Assembly (NCBI GenBank): GCA_016934535.1
Contig: JAFGSQ010000070.1
Span: forward strand, 1 to 40,126
Direction of reading: 5' to 3'
From: a candidate division WOR-3 bacterium
Lineage (GTDB): Bacteria; SDB-A
Length of the DNA stretch: 40,126 nucleotides
Under the pieces are notes generated by a model. That model had not been told where the DNA came from and did not search any database. It saw only the letters and a program-made list of their open reading frames with translations. The number at the start of each line of letters is the position of its first letter. Within the stretch, counting starts at the first letter, position 1. The translations under genes and the position numbers were made by a program. Below are positions 24,166 through 32,967 of this stretch, piece by piece.

Positions 24166-25035
24166 TCATATTTCGAGGTCCCCGGCAGAACTCCATCCTG
24201 CTTTCGGGTCCGACGAAAATATTTTTACGTCTTCTCCTTTCAACCTTTTATCCAAATACATCATGGCGTTTTCGTAACCAGCGTTTTCACCGAAAAACCC
24301 GTATATTGACGAACCTGATCCGGACATCAACGCAAAATCAGCGCCCGCATCCAGAAGCGTGTCTCTGTAATATTCCAATTTTGAGTGACTTTTGAAAATC
24401 GTTGCCTCAAAATCGTTGTAAAATTTTTCACTCTTAAACTGAAAAATCATACTTTTATACTTTTCACGCTCATCTGTCAAGTCATAAGATTCGTAAGCTT
24501 CTTTTGTCGATACTCTTATCGAAGGGATAACGACAACAAACCGGCCGCTGACAATCTCATTTTCGAAAGTGAGGATGTCTCCTCTTCCTTCGGCTTTCGC
24601 CTTTCCGCCTCTCAGAAAAAACGGTACGTCACAGCCTAACTTTCTAGCCGTGTCTTCAGTTACTTTTCCCGACGGTGTTTTTCCGATGAAACAGGAGGTG
24701 TAAAGCAAAGTAACGGCGGCGTTTGAAGACCCGGCTCCTAGTCCCGTCCCCGGAGGTGTGCGTTTGAGAAGATTTATGCTGAAAAAGGGGATTCCTTCAT
24801 ATCGCTCCCTCATCAAATCGAGTGCTCTTATAACAAGGTTTTCTTTGCCTGAAGGAGCAGGTTCTCCGCTCACAGCAATCGTGTCTTCATCTTTTTTCTC
24901 TTCAAAACAAATCTCGTCGCCCCAGTCTAGGGACTGGAAAACGGTTTCAATCCCGTGATAGCCGTCTTCTCTTTTTCCTGTAATCCTGAGTGAAAGGTTC
25001 ACTTTCACCGGACAAAGAAAACGCCTCATTTTCAT
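24166..25035 (-). CDS. ispE: 4-diphosphocytidyl-2-C-methyl-D-erythritol kinase
   Basis: IspE phosphorylates CDP-methylerythritol in the MEP isoprenoid pathway. The 289-residue GHMP kinase begins RRFLCPVKVNLSLRITGKRED (K11 and the substrate region). It has the ATP loop PPGTGLGAGSSNAA at about 94-107, GCDVPFFLRGG, and the last motif DFALMSGSGSSIYG. The start overlaps the GGGP synthase gene by 4 bp (ATGA). The stop is immediately followed by tRNA-Gln. Its product feeds the isoprenoids used by GGGP synthase upstream and the UbiA protein. Confidence 0.97.
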   Translation of the reverse strand: MKMRRFLCPVKVNLSLRITGKREDGYHGIETVFQSLDWGDEICFEEKKDEDTIAVSGEPAPSGKENLVIRALDLMRERYEGIPFFSINLLKRTPPGTGLGAGSSNAAVTLLYTSCFIGKTPSGKVTEDTARKLGCDVPFFLRGGKAKAEGRGDILTFENEIVSGRFVVVIPSIRVSTKEAYESYDLTDEREKYKSMIFQFKSEKFYNDFEATIFKSHSKLEYYRDTLLDAGADFALMSGSGSSIYGFFGENAGYENAMMYLDKRLKGEDVKIFSSDPKAGWSSAGDLEI

Positions 25036-25787
25036 TGTTTTTTGGAAAAAGAACCGTGCGCGGCGGCAGTCATTTCTTTCAGAAACGAAATATCTTTCTC
25101 AAGCGCAGTTCCGACGACTATTACGTCCGCTCCGGAAATCATCTTTTCCTCGACCTGCTCGGGTTTTTTCAATCCTCCGCCCACTATCACGGCTCCCGAG
25201 CAGTTTTGTCCGGCGCAAATCACGTAATCACATGGCACAGGATCCAAAGCTCCGCTACCCGCTTCGAGATAGACGTTTTTCATTCCCATACATTCGGCCG
25301 CCATCACGTGAGCGGCTAAAATGTCCTTTTTGTCCCGCGGGATGGGATTAGTGTTACTGACGAATTCGACCGCTGTTTTGCGGCCCGACTCGACCAGCAG
25401 ATAAGCAACGGGTATGTTTTCCAGAAAGTATTTTTTCACGAACACGGCATTCTCGAGCTGTTCTTCTATCAGCCATCGCGGGTTCCGGCCTGAAATGAGA
25501 GTGAGAAAAAATACAGCGTCGGCTTCAGGGACAATGAATTTAGAGCTTCCTGGAAAAATTATCACGGGAAGTCCGGAACCCTTCTTGAGTTTGACTATGA
25601 ATTCTCGCAGTGAATCCGTAAAAAGAGTCGAACCGCCTACGAGAACAGCGTCACACTCCGATTCAGCAATTTCTTCCGAAATGCGGGGGAGTTTCTCTAG
25701 CCCAATTTTATCCGGATCGAGCAAAGGAAAAAGCAGGGCTTTTTTCCCTCTCTCCGCTTTACAGATAAGGGTTTTCCAAATTTCCAT
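25032..25787 (-). CDS. Geranylgeranylglyceryl/heptaprenylglyceryl phosphate synthase
   Basis: The 251-residue TIM-barrel prenyltransferase would join a polyprenyl diphosphate to sn-glycerol 1-phosphate through an ether bond. Signatures run in order: LLDPDK (23-27), AVLVGGSTLF, VIIFPGSSKFI, ADAVFFLTLISGRNP, AYLLVESGR, MKNVYLEAGSGA, VIVGGGLKKPEQ and GADVIVVGTALEKD. The length and motifs fit the group II-type enzymes, which occur in archaea and in some FCB-type bacteria, better than the shorter heptaprenyl-specific PcrB of Bacillus. Chain length and the presence of ether lipids are not shown. It overlaps recX by 29 bp and ispE by 4 bp. Confidence 0.9.
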   Translation of the reverse strand: MEIWKTLICKAERGKKALLFPLLDPDKIGLEKLPRISEEIAESECDAVLVGGSTLFTDSLREFIVKLKKGSGLPVIIFPGSSKFIVPEADAVFFLTLISGRNPRWLIEEQLENAVFVKKYFLENIPVAYLLVESGRKTAVEFVSNTNPIPRDKKDILAAHVMAAECMGMKNVYLEAGSGALDPVPCDYVICAGQNCSGAVIVGGGLKKPEQVEEKMISGADVIVVGTALEKDISFLKEMTAAAHGSFSKKQ

Positions 25788-26373
25788 TCTCTTCCTCTTT
25801 CAATGCCGCCGCGGCTTTTCGGGCTATTTCAAAAGAAAAACCCCTGTTTACAAGAACCGCGATAATATTCTTTTTTTTCCTTTTCTTTTCAGCCAGGTTG
25901 ACAGCGAGGGAAAGTTCATCTCTCGACGCCGCTTTATCGGAATAAAGGCGCACCAAATCTTCACGTATCCCTCTAGCGCGCATTTTCTTTTCTATGTAAA
26001 AGCTTCCCGAGGGTTTGATGTCAGAATACTTTTTCAGCATACCTTCGGCGATTGCTTCCTCATCAATAAAACCCTTTGCAGAGAGAATTCTCAGAACTCT
26101 TTTCACGACCAAACGGGAGAACGAACGCGAACTCAGTTTGTCTTCAAGCTCTTTTACTGTCAAGTCTCCGTAAGACAGTAAAACGAGGGCTTTTTCGTAA
26201 GCCTTCAGGCTTTCGTCTTTCGTCCGCAGGAAAAACAGATCTCTCCCTGAAACGCAGGTTCCTTCTTTCCATTTGGGAAACACGACGTCGGACGAATATT
26301 GCGAGCCGTCATCAAGTTTAATGCTCCAGCCTTTTTTTCCGAGTTCTACTGATAAAATTGATTTTTCGGTCAA
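25759..26373 (-). CDS. recX: Regulatory protein RecX
   Basis: RecX modulates RecA filaments. The 204-residue protein has three-helix RecX repeats: KAYEKALVLLSYGDLTVKEL, SRLVVKRVLRILSAKGFIDEE, and a C-terminal repeat ending FSFEIARKAAAALKEEE. The initiation codon is TTG (26371-26373), with GGAGG 11 nt upstream inside the end of recA. It follows recA after 6 bp, the usual recA-recX pairing. Confidence 0.94.
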   Translation of the reverse strand: MTEKSILSVELGKKGWSIKLDDGSQYSSDVVFPKWKEGTCVSGRDLFFLRTKDESLKAYEKALVLLSYGDLTVKELEDKLSSRSFSRLVVKRVLRILSAKGFIDEEAIAEGMLKKYSDIKPSGSFYIEKKMRARGIREDLVRLYSDKAASRDELSLAVNLAEKKRKKKNIIAVLVNRGFSFEIARKAAAALKEEENGNLENPYL

Positions 26374-26379
26374 TAATGC

Positions 26380-27429
26380 TTACGCCTCCGCAACCACAGA
26401 GACCGGAAGACCGAGTGCTTTTCTAATCTCGGTTTCCAGTTTGTCGGATAACTCGGGATGTTCTTTCAGGTAAATTCTCGTGTTTTCCTTGCCTTGACCT
26501 ATATTTTCATCCTGATAAGAATACCAGGTTCCCGATCTTTTAATCAAATTAAGCTCAAGGGCTTTGTCGATGATCTCTCCGTGTTTTGATATTCCTTCGT
26601 TGAACAGAATATCGAAAGAGCCTTCCCGGAAAGGAGGCGCGACTTTATTCTTTACAACCTTCACTATAATCTCATTGCCCACGGCCTGATCACCGATTTT
26701 TAAAGTGCCTATCCTTTTTATTTCGAGCCTGCACGACGAATGGAATTTCAATGCTAGCCCTCCCGGAGTCGTCGTCGGATTGCCCATCATTATCCCGATT
26801 TTGTATCTGACCTGATTTATGAAAACAGCTGCCGTTCCGCTTCTCGAGACTCCTCCAGTGAGTTTTCTCATTGCTTTTGACATCAGTCTTGCCTGAAGTC
26901 CTATTTGAGAGTCGCCCATTTCTCCGTTCAGTTCGTCTGAAGGCACCAGAGCTGCAACGGAATCTACTACCAGGATGTCGAGTCCTCCCGATCTCACCAA
27001 AAGATCCGAAATCTCCAGCGCCTGCTCGCCGGTGTCTGGCTGGGACACTATGAGGTCTTCAATGTTGACGCCGAGTTTTGTCGCGTAAGTCGGATCCAAA
27101 GCATGTTCGGCGTCAATGTAAGCGGCTTTTCCGCCCGCTTTTTGGGCGTTAGCTACTATGTGAAGCGCAAGAGTCGTCTTTCCCGAAGCCTCCTGACCGA
27201 AAATCTCCGTTATCCTGCCCCTCGGTATTCCTCCAACTCCGAGGGCGGCGTCGAGAGTAATCGATCCGGTTGAGATTGCCGGAATATCGACTTTTGTGTC
27301 GTCTCCAAGCCTCATTATGGACCCTTTTCCGAATTGTTTTTCAATTATTTTCATAGCGCTTTCTATGGCTTTGTCTTTATCCTGATCCATGTCCCTCCCG
27401 ATCATTTCTTTACCTGTCGTTTTAGCCAT
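26380..27429 (-). CDS. recA: Recombinase RecA
   Basis: RecA promotes strand exchange and SOS induction. The 349-residue protein has the N-terminal helix region [20 protein letters not shown], Walker [10 protein letters not shown] at 78-86, [10 protein letters not shown], the Walker B region [13 protein letters not shown], the L1/L2 loops through [13 protein letters not shown] and [17 protein letters not shown], and a short C-terminal domain. The start overlaps the thpR stop by 8 bp. No LexA-like operator was seen, and the gene lies deep inside a directon without a nearby gap for its own promoter. Confidence 0.99.
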   Translation of the reverse strand: MAKTTGKEMIGRDMDQDKDKAIESAMKIIEKQFGKGSIMRLGDDTKVDIPAISTGSITLDAALGVGGIPRGRITEIFGQEASGKTTLALHIVANAQKAGGKAAYIDAEHALDPTYATKLGVNIEDLIVSQPDTGEQALEISDLLVRSGGLDILVVDSVAALVPSDELNGEMGDSQIGLQARLMSKAMRKLTGGVSRSGTAAVFINQVRYKIGIMMGNPTTTPGGLALKFHSSCRLEIKRIGTLKIGDQAVGNEIIVKVVKNKVAPPFREGSFDILFNEGISKHGEIIDKALELNLIKRSGTWYSYQDENIGQGKENTRIYLKEHPELSDKLETEIRKALGLPVSVVAEA

Positions 27430-27958
27430 TTTTATCTCCTTTCAGGGGAAAACATTCAATTTCTGAATAAATCGCGCCTTTCGGCGTCAGTTCGCTTTTA
27501 TACAGTTTGAAAGACTCGATAAAAAAAGAGCTCGTCGAAGGAATTGATGATTCCGGCTTTACAGGTTTTCCTTTGAAGCGAACCAGTGTCACGTGTGGAT
27601 AATATCTTCTTTTCTCTTTTTCGTAGCCGATATTATCAAGCTCTTCTTCGAGTTTTTCCCAAACACGCAGGAAATAACTCTCCCCGGAAACTGCTTCGGT
27701 GCAACCGATTCTGTTTCCGATAAGCTTATAAGGACCCAGCTTTGTTTCGAAGGGAGGGGCTGAAAACGTAGCCTTTTCTGCTTTTTCACGCAGTTTCGAA
27801 AACCCGTTCTCTCTTACTTCCCCTAAAAATTTCAAAGTCACGTGAATGTTATCAGGGGCGACAATTTTCGACGACCTGTCCTGAAAATTTTCCATGGAAT
27901 ACCTCCACAGGGCCAATCTCACATCCTCCGGTACATCGAAAGCAAAAAAAAGCCTCAT
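27422..27958 (-). CDS. thpR: RNA 2',3'-cyclic phosphodiesterase
   Basis: The 178-residue ThpR/LigT-type 2H phosphoesterase opens 2',3'-cyclic phosphates of RNA. It starts [17 protein letters not shown], with HVTL at His39 and PHVTLVRF at His122. The gene precedes recA and recX, a recurrent thpR-recA-recX arrangement (cinA is absent). It starts 22 bp after pilT and overlaps recA by 8 bp. It is a separate family member from the 2H gene at 13110. Confidence 0.95.
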   Translation of the reverse strand: MRLFFAFDVPEDVRLALWRYSMENFQDRSSKIVAPDNIHVTLKFLGEVRENGFSKLREKAEKATFSAPPFETKLGPYKLIGNRIGCTEAVSGESYFLRVWEKLEEELDNIGYEKEKRRYYPHVTLVRFKGKPVKPESSIPSTSSFFIESFKLYKSELTPKGAIYSEIECFPLKGDKNG

Positions 27959-27980
27959 CTATCTTAAAGTCGTTTCGCAT

Positions 27981-29081
27981 TCACGCGGTGAAATCTTCCC
28001 AACCCCTGTCTGATGTGCTTTGAATGCCTCTGAGCCTGAGTTTGAATTCGTCCGGATTGCTTACATTTTCTATCGCGTCTTCGTAAGAAACTATTCCTTT
28101 TTCGTAGAAATTCATTATGGATTGATCGAAACTCTGCATCTGATACTGAGAGCCCTCGACAATAGCCTGAGGTATTTTGAGAGTTTCCAAAGGGTCAAGT
28201 ATGTATTCCCTTATCGTGGGAGTGTTTATCATTACTTCCGAAGCCGGAACCCGCCCTCTGCCGTCAGCCCTGGGTATCAGCCTGAGCGATATAACGGCTA
28301 CCAGAGTCGTCGAGAGAAGAACCCTGATGTGCTGCTGCTGATGAGGCGGATAAAAAGATATAACTCTGTTTATGGTCTCAGCGGCGTTGAGAGTGTGCAG
28401 GGTCGACATCACGAGGTGGCCTGTGTCGGCGGCTTTTAACGCCGTGTCTATCGTATCCATGTCTCTTATTTCACCGACGAGAATGGTGTCGGGATCCTGC
28501 CTCATCGCTTGTCTGAGTGCGAGTGCGAATGAATTGGTATCCGTTCCGATTTCTCTCTGGCTTATTACGCTTTTTTTGTCAGTGAACAGAAACTCGATAG
28601 GATCTTCGATAGTTATGATGTTCTTTGAGACGTGTTCGTTTATGTAATCTATCATGGCCGCGAGAGTGGTCGATTTACCGCTTCCCGTCGTTCCGGTGCA
28701 GAGTATCATTCCCCTGGGTTTCATGCACAGGTCTTTGAGCACGGCGGGCAGATTCAGTTCTTCCAGAGGCCTGACATGCATCGGTATCGTTCTCAGGGCC
28801 AGCGCTATGCTTGATCTTTGAAGGTAAGCGTTTACCCTGAACCTCGCGAGTCCCGGAACACCTACGCCGAAGTCGAGTTCCTTGTCTCTCGCGAATTTTT
28901 TCTGCTGTTCCGGAGTCATGAGCTGGACAATCACTGTTTTAAGTTCTTCCGGAGAAAGAGGCGGATGTTTCATCAGGTTGAGTTTTCCTGAAATCCTTAG
29001 GATCGGAGGGCTTCCCGCTTTCAGATGAAGGTCCGAAGCCTCTTTTTCGACCATCTGTTTCAAAACTGCCTTCAAATTCAT
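27981..29081 (-). CDS. pilT: Type IV pilus retraction ATPase PilT
   Basis: PilT depolymerises type IV pili and powers twitching. The 366-residue ATPase has the N-terminal PAS-like domain (ASDLHLKAGSPPILRISGKL), Walker A GTTGSGKS at 130-137, the Asp box (ITIEDPIEFLF), Walker B (DTILVGEIRDMDTIDTALKA), the His box GHLVMSTLHTLNAAETINRV and the AIVEGSQYQMQSFDQSI tail. No other pil genes are in the window. It starts 10 bp after the UbiA-family gene. Confidence 0.97.
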   Translation of the reverse strand: MNLKAVLKQMVEKEASDLHLKAGSPPILRISGKLNLMKHPPLSPEELKTVIVQLMTPEQQKKFARDKELDFGVGVPGLARFRVNAYLQRSSIALALRTIPMHVRPLEELNLPAVLKDLCMKPRGMILCTGTTGSGKSTTLAAMIDYINEHVSKNIITIEDPIEFLFTDKKSVISQREIGTDTNSFALALRQAMRQDPDTILVGEIRDMDTIDTALKAADTGHLVMSTLHTLNAAETINRVISFYPPHQQQHIRVLLSTTLVAVISLRLIPRADGRGRVPASEVMINTPTIREYILDPLETLKIPQAIVEGSQYQMQSFDQSIMNFYEKGIVSYEDAIENVSNPDEFKLRLRGIQSTSDRGWEDFTA

Positions 29082-29091
29082 ATAAGTCTCC

Positions 29092-29985
29092 TCACTTGAA
29101 AACTTCGGGATCCAATATCACTGTCAACAACACGAACGCGCTGTACATCACCAAATTTATAAGAAAAGGCCTGTCCGAATAAATAACTTTCTCCGGCATT
29201 TCACCTTCCTTTTGAAGATGCACCACGAACAGATATCTTAATATACCATATATCACAAAAATAGTGGAATAGGGCAATAAAATCGCTCCTTTTTTTTCAG
29301 CGGTGTAAATTGCGTAAGTGACTATAGTGGATGACGCCACTACTATTATCATCTGATCGAGAAGGTCTTTGGTGTAATGCTTCAAAACCTCTCTGTGGGA
29401 TTCGTTCCTTTCCATGAAAACTTCCTGCCTTCTCTTTACGAGAGCGAGAAAAAGAGAGAGAAGAAGCACCGTTATCAAAAACCAGGAAGATATGGGAACG
29501 TCTATTGCGAGTGCTCCTCCGACCGCCCGCAGGACAAAACCGAGAGCTATTATCATGACGTCGATAATCACCACTTTTTTCAGCCAAAAAGAATATGAAA
29601 GGTTCATCAGAAGATATACGAGAACGACTAAGGGAAACTTCCATATCCCTGAAATGGAATCTTTTGCAAGCAGGAACCAGGGTATTTGTGTCAGTACAAG
29701 AAACACAAAAGCAAAGACGAGCGCTGACGGCGCTTTAATCTTTCCCGAAGCCAGAGGTCTTTTTGATTTTTCGGGATGAAGTCTGTCTTTCCTGAGATCA
29801 ACTATGTCATTTATAACGTAAACGAAGCTTGATGCGCCGACAAAACTCAGGAACGCAAAAACCGAAAGCAAGGCCGGCTGAGCCAAAGTGAATTTCCTCG
29901 CAAAAACGACGGCGGCAAAAACAAAAACGTTTTTGATCCATTGTTTGGGTCTCACTTCTTCAATTATTGCCGAAACCGTGTTCAT
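29092..29985 (-). CDS. UbiA-family protein, DPPR-synthase-like
   Basis: The roughly 297-residue polytopic membrane prenyltransferase resembles decaprenyl-phosphate phosphoribosyltransferase (Rv3806c type), which joins PRPP to polyprenyl phosphate on the way to decaprenylphosphoryl-arabinose. Diagnostic stretches are RPKQWIKNVFVFAA at residue 12, NDIVDLRKDRLHPEKSKRPL (59-78) with the first Asp-rich motif, and RAVGGALAIDVPISSWFLI. I used ATG 29985 rather than TTG 30039 because the family begins about 10 residues before RPKQW. The 5' end overlaps the upstream lipoprotein by 26 bp. DGGGP synthase is unlikely, as its signatures are not matched. Confidence 0.85.
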   Translation of the reverse strand: MNTVSAIIEEVRPKQWIKNVFVFAAVVFARKFTLAQPALLSVFAFLSFVGASSFVYVINDIVDLRKDRLHPEKSKRPLASGKIKAPSALVFAFVFLVLTQIPWFLLAKDSISGIWKFPLVVLVYLLMNLSYSFWLKKVVIIDVMIIALGFVLRAVGGALAIDVPISSWFLITVLLLSLFLALVKRRQEVFMERNESHREVLKHYTKDLLDQMIIVVASSTIVTYAIYTAEKKGAILLPYSTIFVIYGILRYLFVVHLQKEGEMPEKVIYSDRPFLINLVMYSAFVLLTVILDPEVFK

Positions 29986-30508
29986 AAATGTCTTTTCTTT
30001 GTTTTGTCCAAGTCGGTTCTTTTCCTCCGAGATCTTCAATCTTTACAATGCTCCAAACTCCGGAAAAGTCCGCTGTCAGGAAAAATAAAACAAGTCCTTC
30101 CGCTTGAGAATCGCCGAAAAATTCGTAATTGTAATAGAATATGGCGGATGAGTCCGTCGAATCCCTTTGTACCGGAGAAAGCACGATGAACGGTGACTGT
30201 ACTCTCGAAAAAAGAATCCCCGCATATTCGCTTTCTTTCTGTTTTCCCCAGTCTTCAAACAAACCGCCGCTTCCGAAAGTGTCAGGAAAATAAGGTGTGT
30301 AAACGAAACCTTCATCCAGACTCCTCGCGTAATTTGCCGCGCTTTTGTTTTCGACACTATTTACGAAGTTCATGACCGAAACTCCGGGAGAAAACGGTTC
30401 CACCCAAAAATCCGAGCCCGCCGGCGGTTCTGCTTCTCTTGGGGAGAATAGAGTGCACGAACATACAGAGATCAGAACAAGAACAGAAGATAGAAATTTG
30501 CTTCCCAC
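29960..30508 (-). CDS. Lipoprotein of unknown function
   Basis: The 182-residue product has a lipoprotein signal (MGSKFLSSVLVLISVCSC, acylated Cys18), then FSPREAEPPAG and a body with the pattern 'SPGVSVMNFVNSVENKSAANYARSLDEGFVY'. The same order of parts (Pro-rich linker, one helix pair, YxxxLD, aromatic beta core) occurs in the lipoprotein at 38926-39471, so the two may be paralogues. The start is GTG, with GGAGAAG about 5 nt upstream, and it overlaps the beta-barrel gene by 37 bp. It might be an accessory of that barrel, which is a context-only guess. Confidence 0.8.
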   Translation of the reverse strand: MGSKFLSSVLVLISVCSCTLFSPREAEPPAGSDFWVEPFSPGVSVMNFVNSVENKSAANYARSLDEGFVYTPYFPDTFGSGGLFEDWGKQKESEYAGILFSRVQSPFIVLSPVQRDSTDSSAIFYYNYEFFGDSQAEGLVLFFLTADFSGVWSIVKIEDLGGKEPTWTKQRKDIYEHGFGNN

Positions 30509-32136
30509 TGATCTTCTCCTTTATCGTCAATTATACCGCGCAAGTCGAAAACCGCCTGTCCTTTTGAAACCGAAAACTCCAAACCCAAACCCGCGTAGCT
30601 TTTCAAAGAATATGATTCCATGTTTCCAAGTTCGTTTCCCTCGGCCATGAAAACGGCTTTTTCCTCAATACCGCCGTACGGTTTGGAAAATCCCCAGGGC
30701 GTCGCGAGCTTTACACCGGTCAATACGTCAAACGATCTCACGTGCCTGTTTCTCAAAAAATACCATTTCCCGCCGGTAATTTCATCAATTTTTTTGTATC
30801 CGCCCCTGTCCTGAATGGAAAAAGAACCGTTAACAAACATTTGTATTTTTGGAAATACATCTGTATTGATCTCGAGTTTATTCTCGTATTTTCTGAAAAG
30901 GACGTTTCTGTCGCTGGAATATATGAAAAAAGTATAGTCTGTTTTGATCGATGAATTCTGTCTTATTGACAGCCAGTCAAAAGGCTTGAGAAATGCTCCG
31001 GCGGAAAAACTGTAAGTCCTGTGCCAGGTGTTGCTTTCCGAATAATTTTCAGAGAGGTAAACGGTTCTATTTTCCCTGTAAAAAAAAGAAACATCGGCGT
31101 TGATTCTGTCGGTCAAAATAGCCGCCAAATTCAACCCTGCGCCTCTGTCGGACACGTCGTAATCGCCGTAGGAGGCTGTTCTGTCCTGGAAAAAACGGTA
31201 TATTGACATGTACGCGTCCGCTCTTGCAGAAAATTTTGTGTTTGCATACGACGCGTCGCACAGCAACCTAGAAGTCATTATGTCTTCGTCTCCAACTGCC
31301 TGTCTGGAATGAAAACCGAAGCCCTGAGAGTAGTCAATCTTGAAAGCAGAACCATACAAATAAAGATCGACAAAGCATCCCGCTTCGGCAAAAAAATCCT
31401 CGTTTGAAAAATAATCGCTCTCCGGATACCGTTTTGACAGATATTTAGTGTTCCAATATGTCTCGGCGAAAATTTTTCCCGCTCCAAAAAAATTCCATTT
31501 TCCGTTCATCAGTATTTCGTATCTGTTGAATTTCGTCCTGTCTCCCGTCATCGGATAAGTTTCCGCGTCAATCCTGCCTGAAATCCGGTTCTGTAACGTA
31601 CGAAGCGAAAGGGAGACTTCTCCCTTTCCCGTGTATTTTTTCGTCAGTTTCTTTATTTCAGCTGCAACGCCGGCTGTGATGTCTGCGAAAGACAAATACC
31701 TCCCGGCGTCAAGCTCGAAAGTCAATCCCGGATTTACGGCTTCGATCTGAGTGTCCGTTCTGCTGGAGTACACTTCCAGTGACGGTGAAATGGATGTACG
31801 GAATAAATAATCTCCGATGCTGGTTTCTCTTCCTGCGGTCAGTTTTAGAGTCTGCGTTTTAGTCGTGATCGAAAAATTCTCCACTTTTGAAAAATCCGCC
31901 GACAATCTTAAGTCGTTTTTTCCAAATCTCGAAAGAATGCCGAAATTGTATTTCTCGTCCAAAGACCCGGAAATCAGGTTTTTTTTGCCGCTCCATCCCG
32001 CTTCCTGGTACAAATTAAAACGTCCGTAACTGAAAAAATTCCTCGCGTAAAGGCTTGACGACAAAATGCTGTTCCTGTAAACAGTGGAACTTTCGACGTT
32101 GAACGAAAATGCCGTGATCATAAAAAACAGCGTCAT
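30472..32136 (-). CDS. Predicted outer-membrane beta-barrel protein
   Basis: The 554-residue protein is of unknown function. It begins with a hydrophobic signal segment (MTLFFMITAFSFNVESS) followed by strongly alternating aromatic/polar sequence in many predicted amphipathic strands, and it ends in YLLFLF with a terminal aromatic residue, as in beta-barrels recognised by BamA. About 20 or more strands are likely. It overlaps rsmA upstream by 4 bp (ATGA) and the following lipoprotein by 37 bp. The substrate is unknown. Confidence 0.78.
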   Translation of the reverse strand: MTLFFMITAFSFNVESSTVYRNSILSSSLYARNFFSYGRFNLYQEAGWSGKKNLISGSLDEKYNFGILSRFGKNDLRLSADFSKVENFSITTKTQTLKLTAGRETSIGDYLFRTSISPSLEVYSSRTDTQIEAVNPGLTFELDAGRYLSFADITAGVAAEIKKLTKKYTGKGEVSLSLRTLQNRISGRIDAETYPMTGDRTKFNRYEILMNGKWNFFGAGKIFAETYWNTKYLSKRYPESDYFSNEDFFAEAGCFVDLYLYGSAFKIDYSQGFGFHSRQAVGDEDIMTSRLLCDASYANTKFSARADAYMSIYRFFQDRTASYGDYDVSDRGAGLNLAAILTDRINADVSFFYRENRTVYLSENYSESNTWHRTYSFSAGAFLKPFDWLSIRQNSSIKTDYTFFIYSSDRNVLFRKYENKLEINTDVFPKIQMFVNGSFSIQDRGGYKKIDEITGGKWYFLRNRHVRSFDVLTGVKLATPWGFSKPYGGIEEKAVFMAEGNELGNMESYSLKSYAGLGLEFSVSKGQAVFDLRGIIDDKGEDQWEANFYLLFLF

Positions 32137-32963
32137 TTTTCCATGATCCTTGACATCATCTCGGCGAAATCTGCAGGACTTAGTTCCTGCGGTCTTTTGC
32201 GGCAGAACTCTCTTATTTTTTCAATGTCTTCCCGGCGGTATACACCCCTGAGATTGTTCAGGAGAACTTTTCGCCTCTGTCTGAACGAATTTCTTACAAG
32301 TTTTTCGAAATCATCGTCGGAAAACTCCGCTTCCGTCTGATTTTCGTTGAAAAGTATGCTGACTGAAGCAGAATAAACTTCCGGTTTCGGGAAAAAGCAC
32401 TCCGGACTTATTTTCGCGACAATTTTTGTTTTTGAGCAGAACCCGAAAAGAACGGACAAAATACCGTAATTCGGATATGAAGGGAGGGCGGTGAGTTTTT
32501 CGGCCACCTCTTTTTGAAAAGTGAAAACACAACCCGTCAGGCGGCTTCTTATACTAAAAGTCTTTCTTAGTATCCTTTTACTTATGTTGTACGGAAGGTT
32601 TCCTACAAGAAAATTACCGCCGGTTTTAGCACAGGCTTTACCGCGGTTTTCGCTTTTTAGAAATAAATCCGGATCGAGCTTCAAAAAATCATCCGCGATG
32701 ACGGAGGCTTTGTCTTTGAAATGTTTTTTCAGATACGATGCCAGCGCGGCGTCTTTTTCAACGAGAATCAGATCGTCCGTCTTTTCGGCAAGAATTTCAG
32801 TCAAAACTCCCGTCCCGGGACCTATCTCCACAATACGGAGATCTTCTCCGCCGGGTACCGCGTCGCATATTTTCCGTGCGATATTTTTGTCCATGAGAAA
32901 ATTCTGACCGAGGGATTTTTTCGGTCTCGCGCCGATTGCTTCGAGAATTTCTGTGATTTCCAT
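32133..32963 (-). CDS. rsmA: 16S rRNA dimethyladenosine transferase
   Basis: RsmA (KsgA) dimethylates the two adjacent adenines in helix 45 of 16S rRNA. The 276-residue protein starts ITEILEAIGARPKKSLGQNFL, has the SAM loop EIGPGTG (about 46-52) and the catalytic motif NLPYNIS (about 122-128), and a C-terminal domain with QRRKVLLNNLRG. The ATG at 32963 has GGGTGA upstream and gives the canonical N-terminus; it begins 4 nt after tatD. The stop overlaps the beta-barrel gene (ATGA). Confidence 0.97.
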   Translation of the reverse strand: MEITEILEAIGARPKKSLGQNFLMDKNIARKICDAVPGGEDLRIVEIGPGTGVLTEILAEKTDDLILVEKDAALASYLKKHFKDKASVIADDFLKLDPDLFLKSENRGKACAKTGGNFLVGNLPYNISKRILRKTFSIRSRLTGCVFTFQKEVAEKLTALPSYPNYGILSVLFGFCSKTKIVAKISPECFFPKPEVYSASVSILFNENQTEAEFSDDDFEKLVRNSFRQRRKVLLNNLRGVYRREDIEKIREFCRKRPQELSPADFAEMMSRIMEK

Positions 32964-32967
32964 GCGC

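Noticed and set aside
29092-29985. UbiA protein as the ether-lipid DGGGP synthase partner of GGGP synthase
   Set aside because: Its motifs (RPKQWIKN, NDIVDLRKDRLHP, GGALAIDVPISSWF) match the DPPR synthase group instead.
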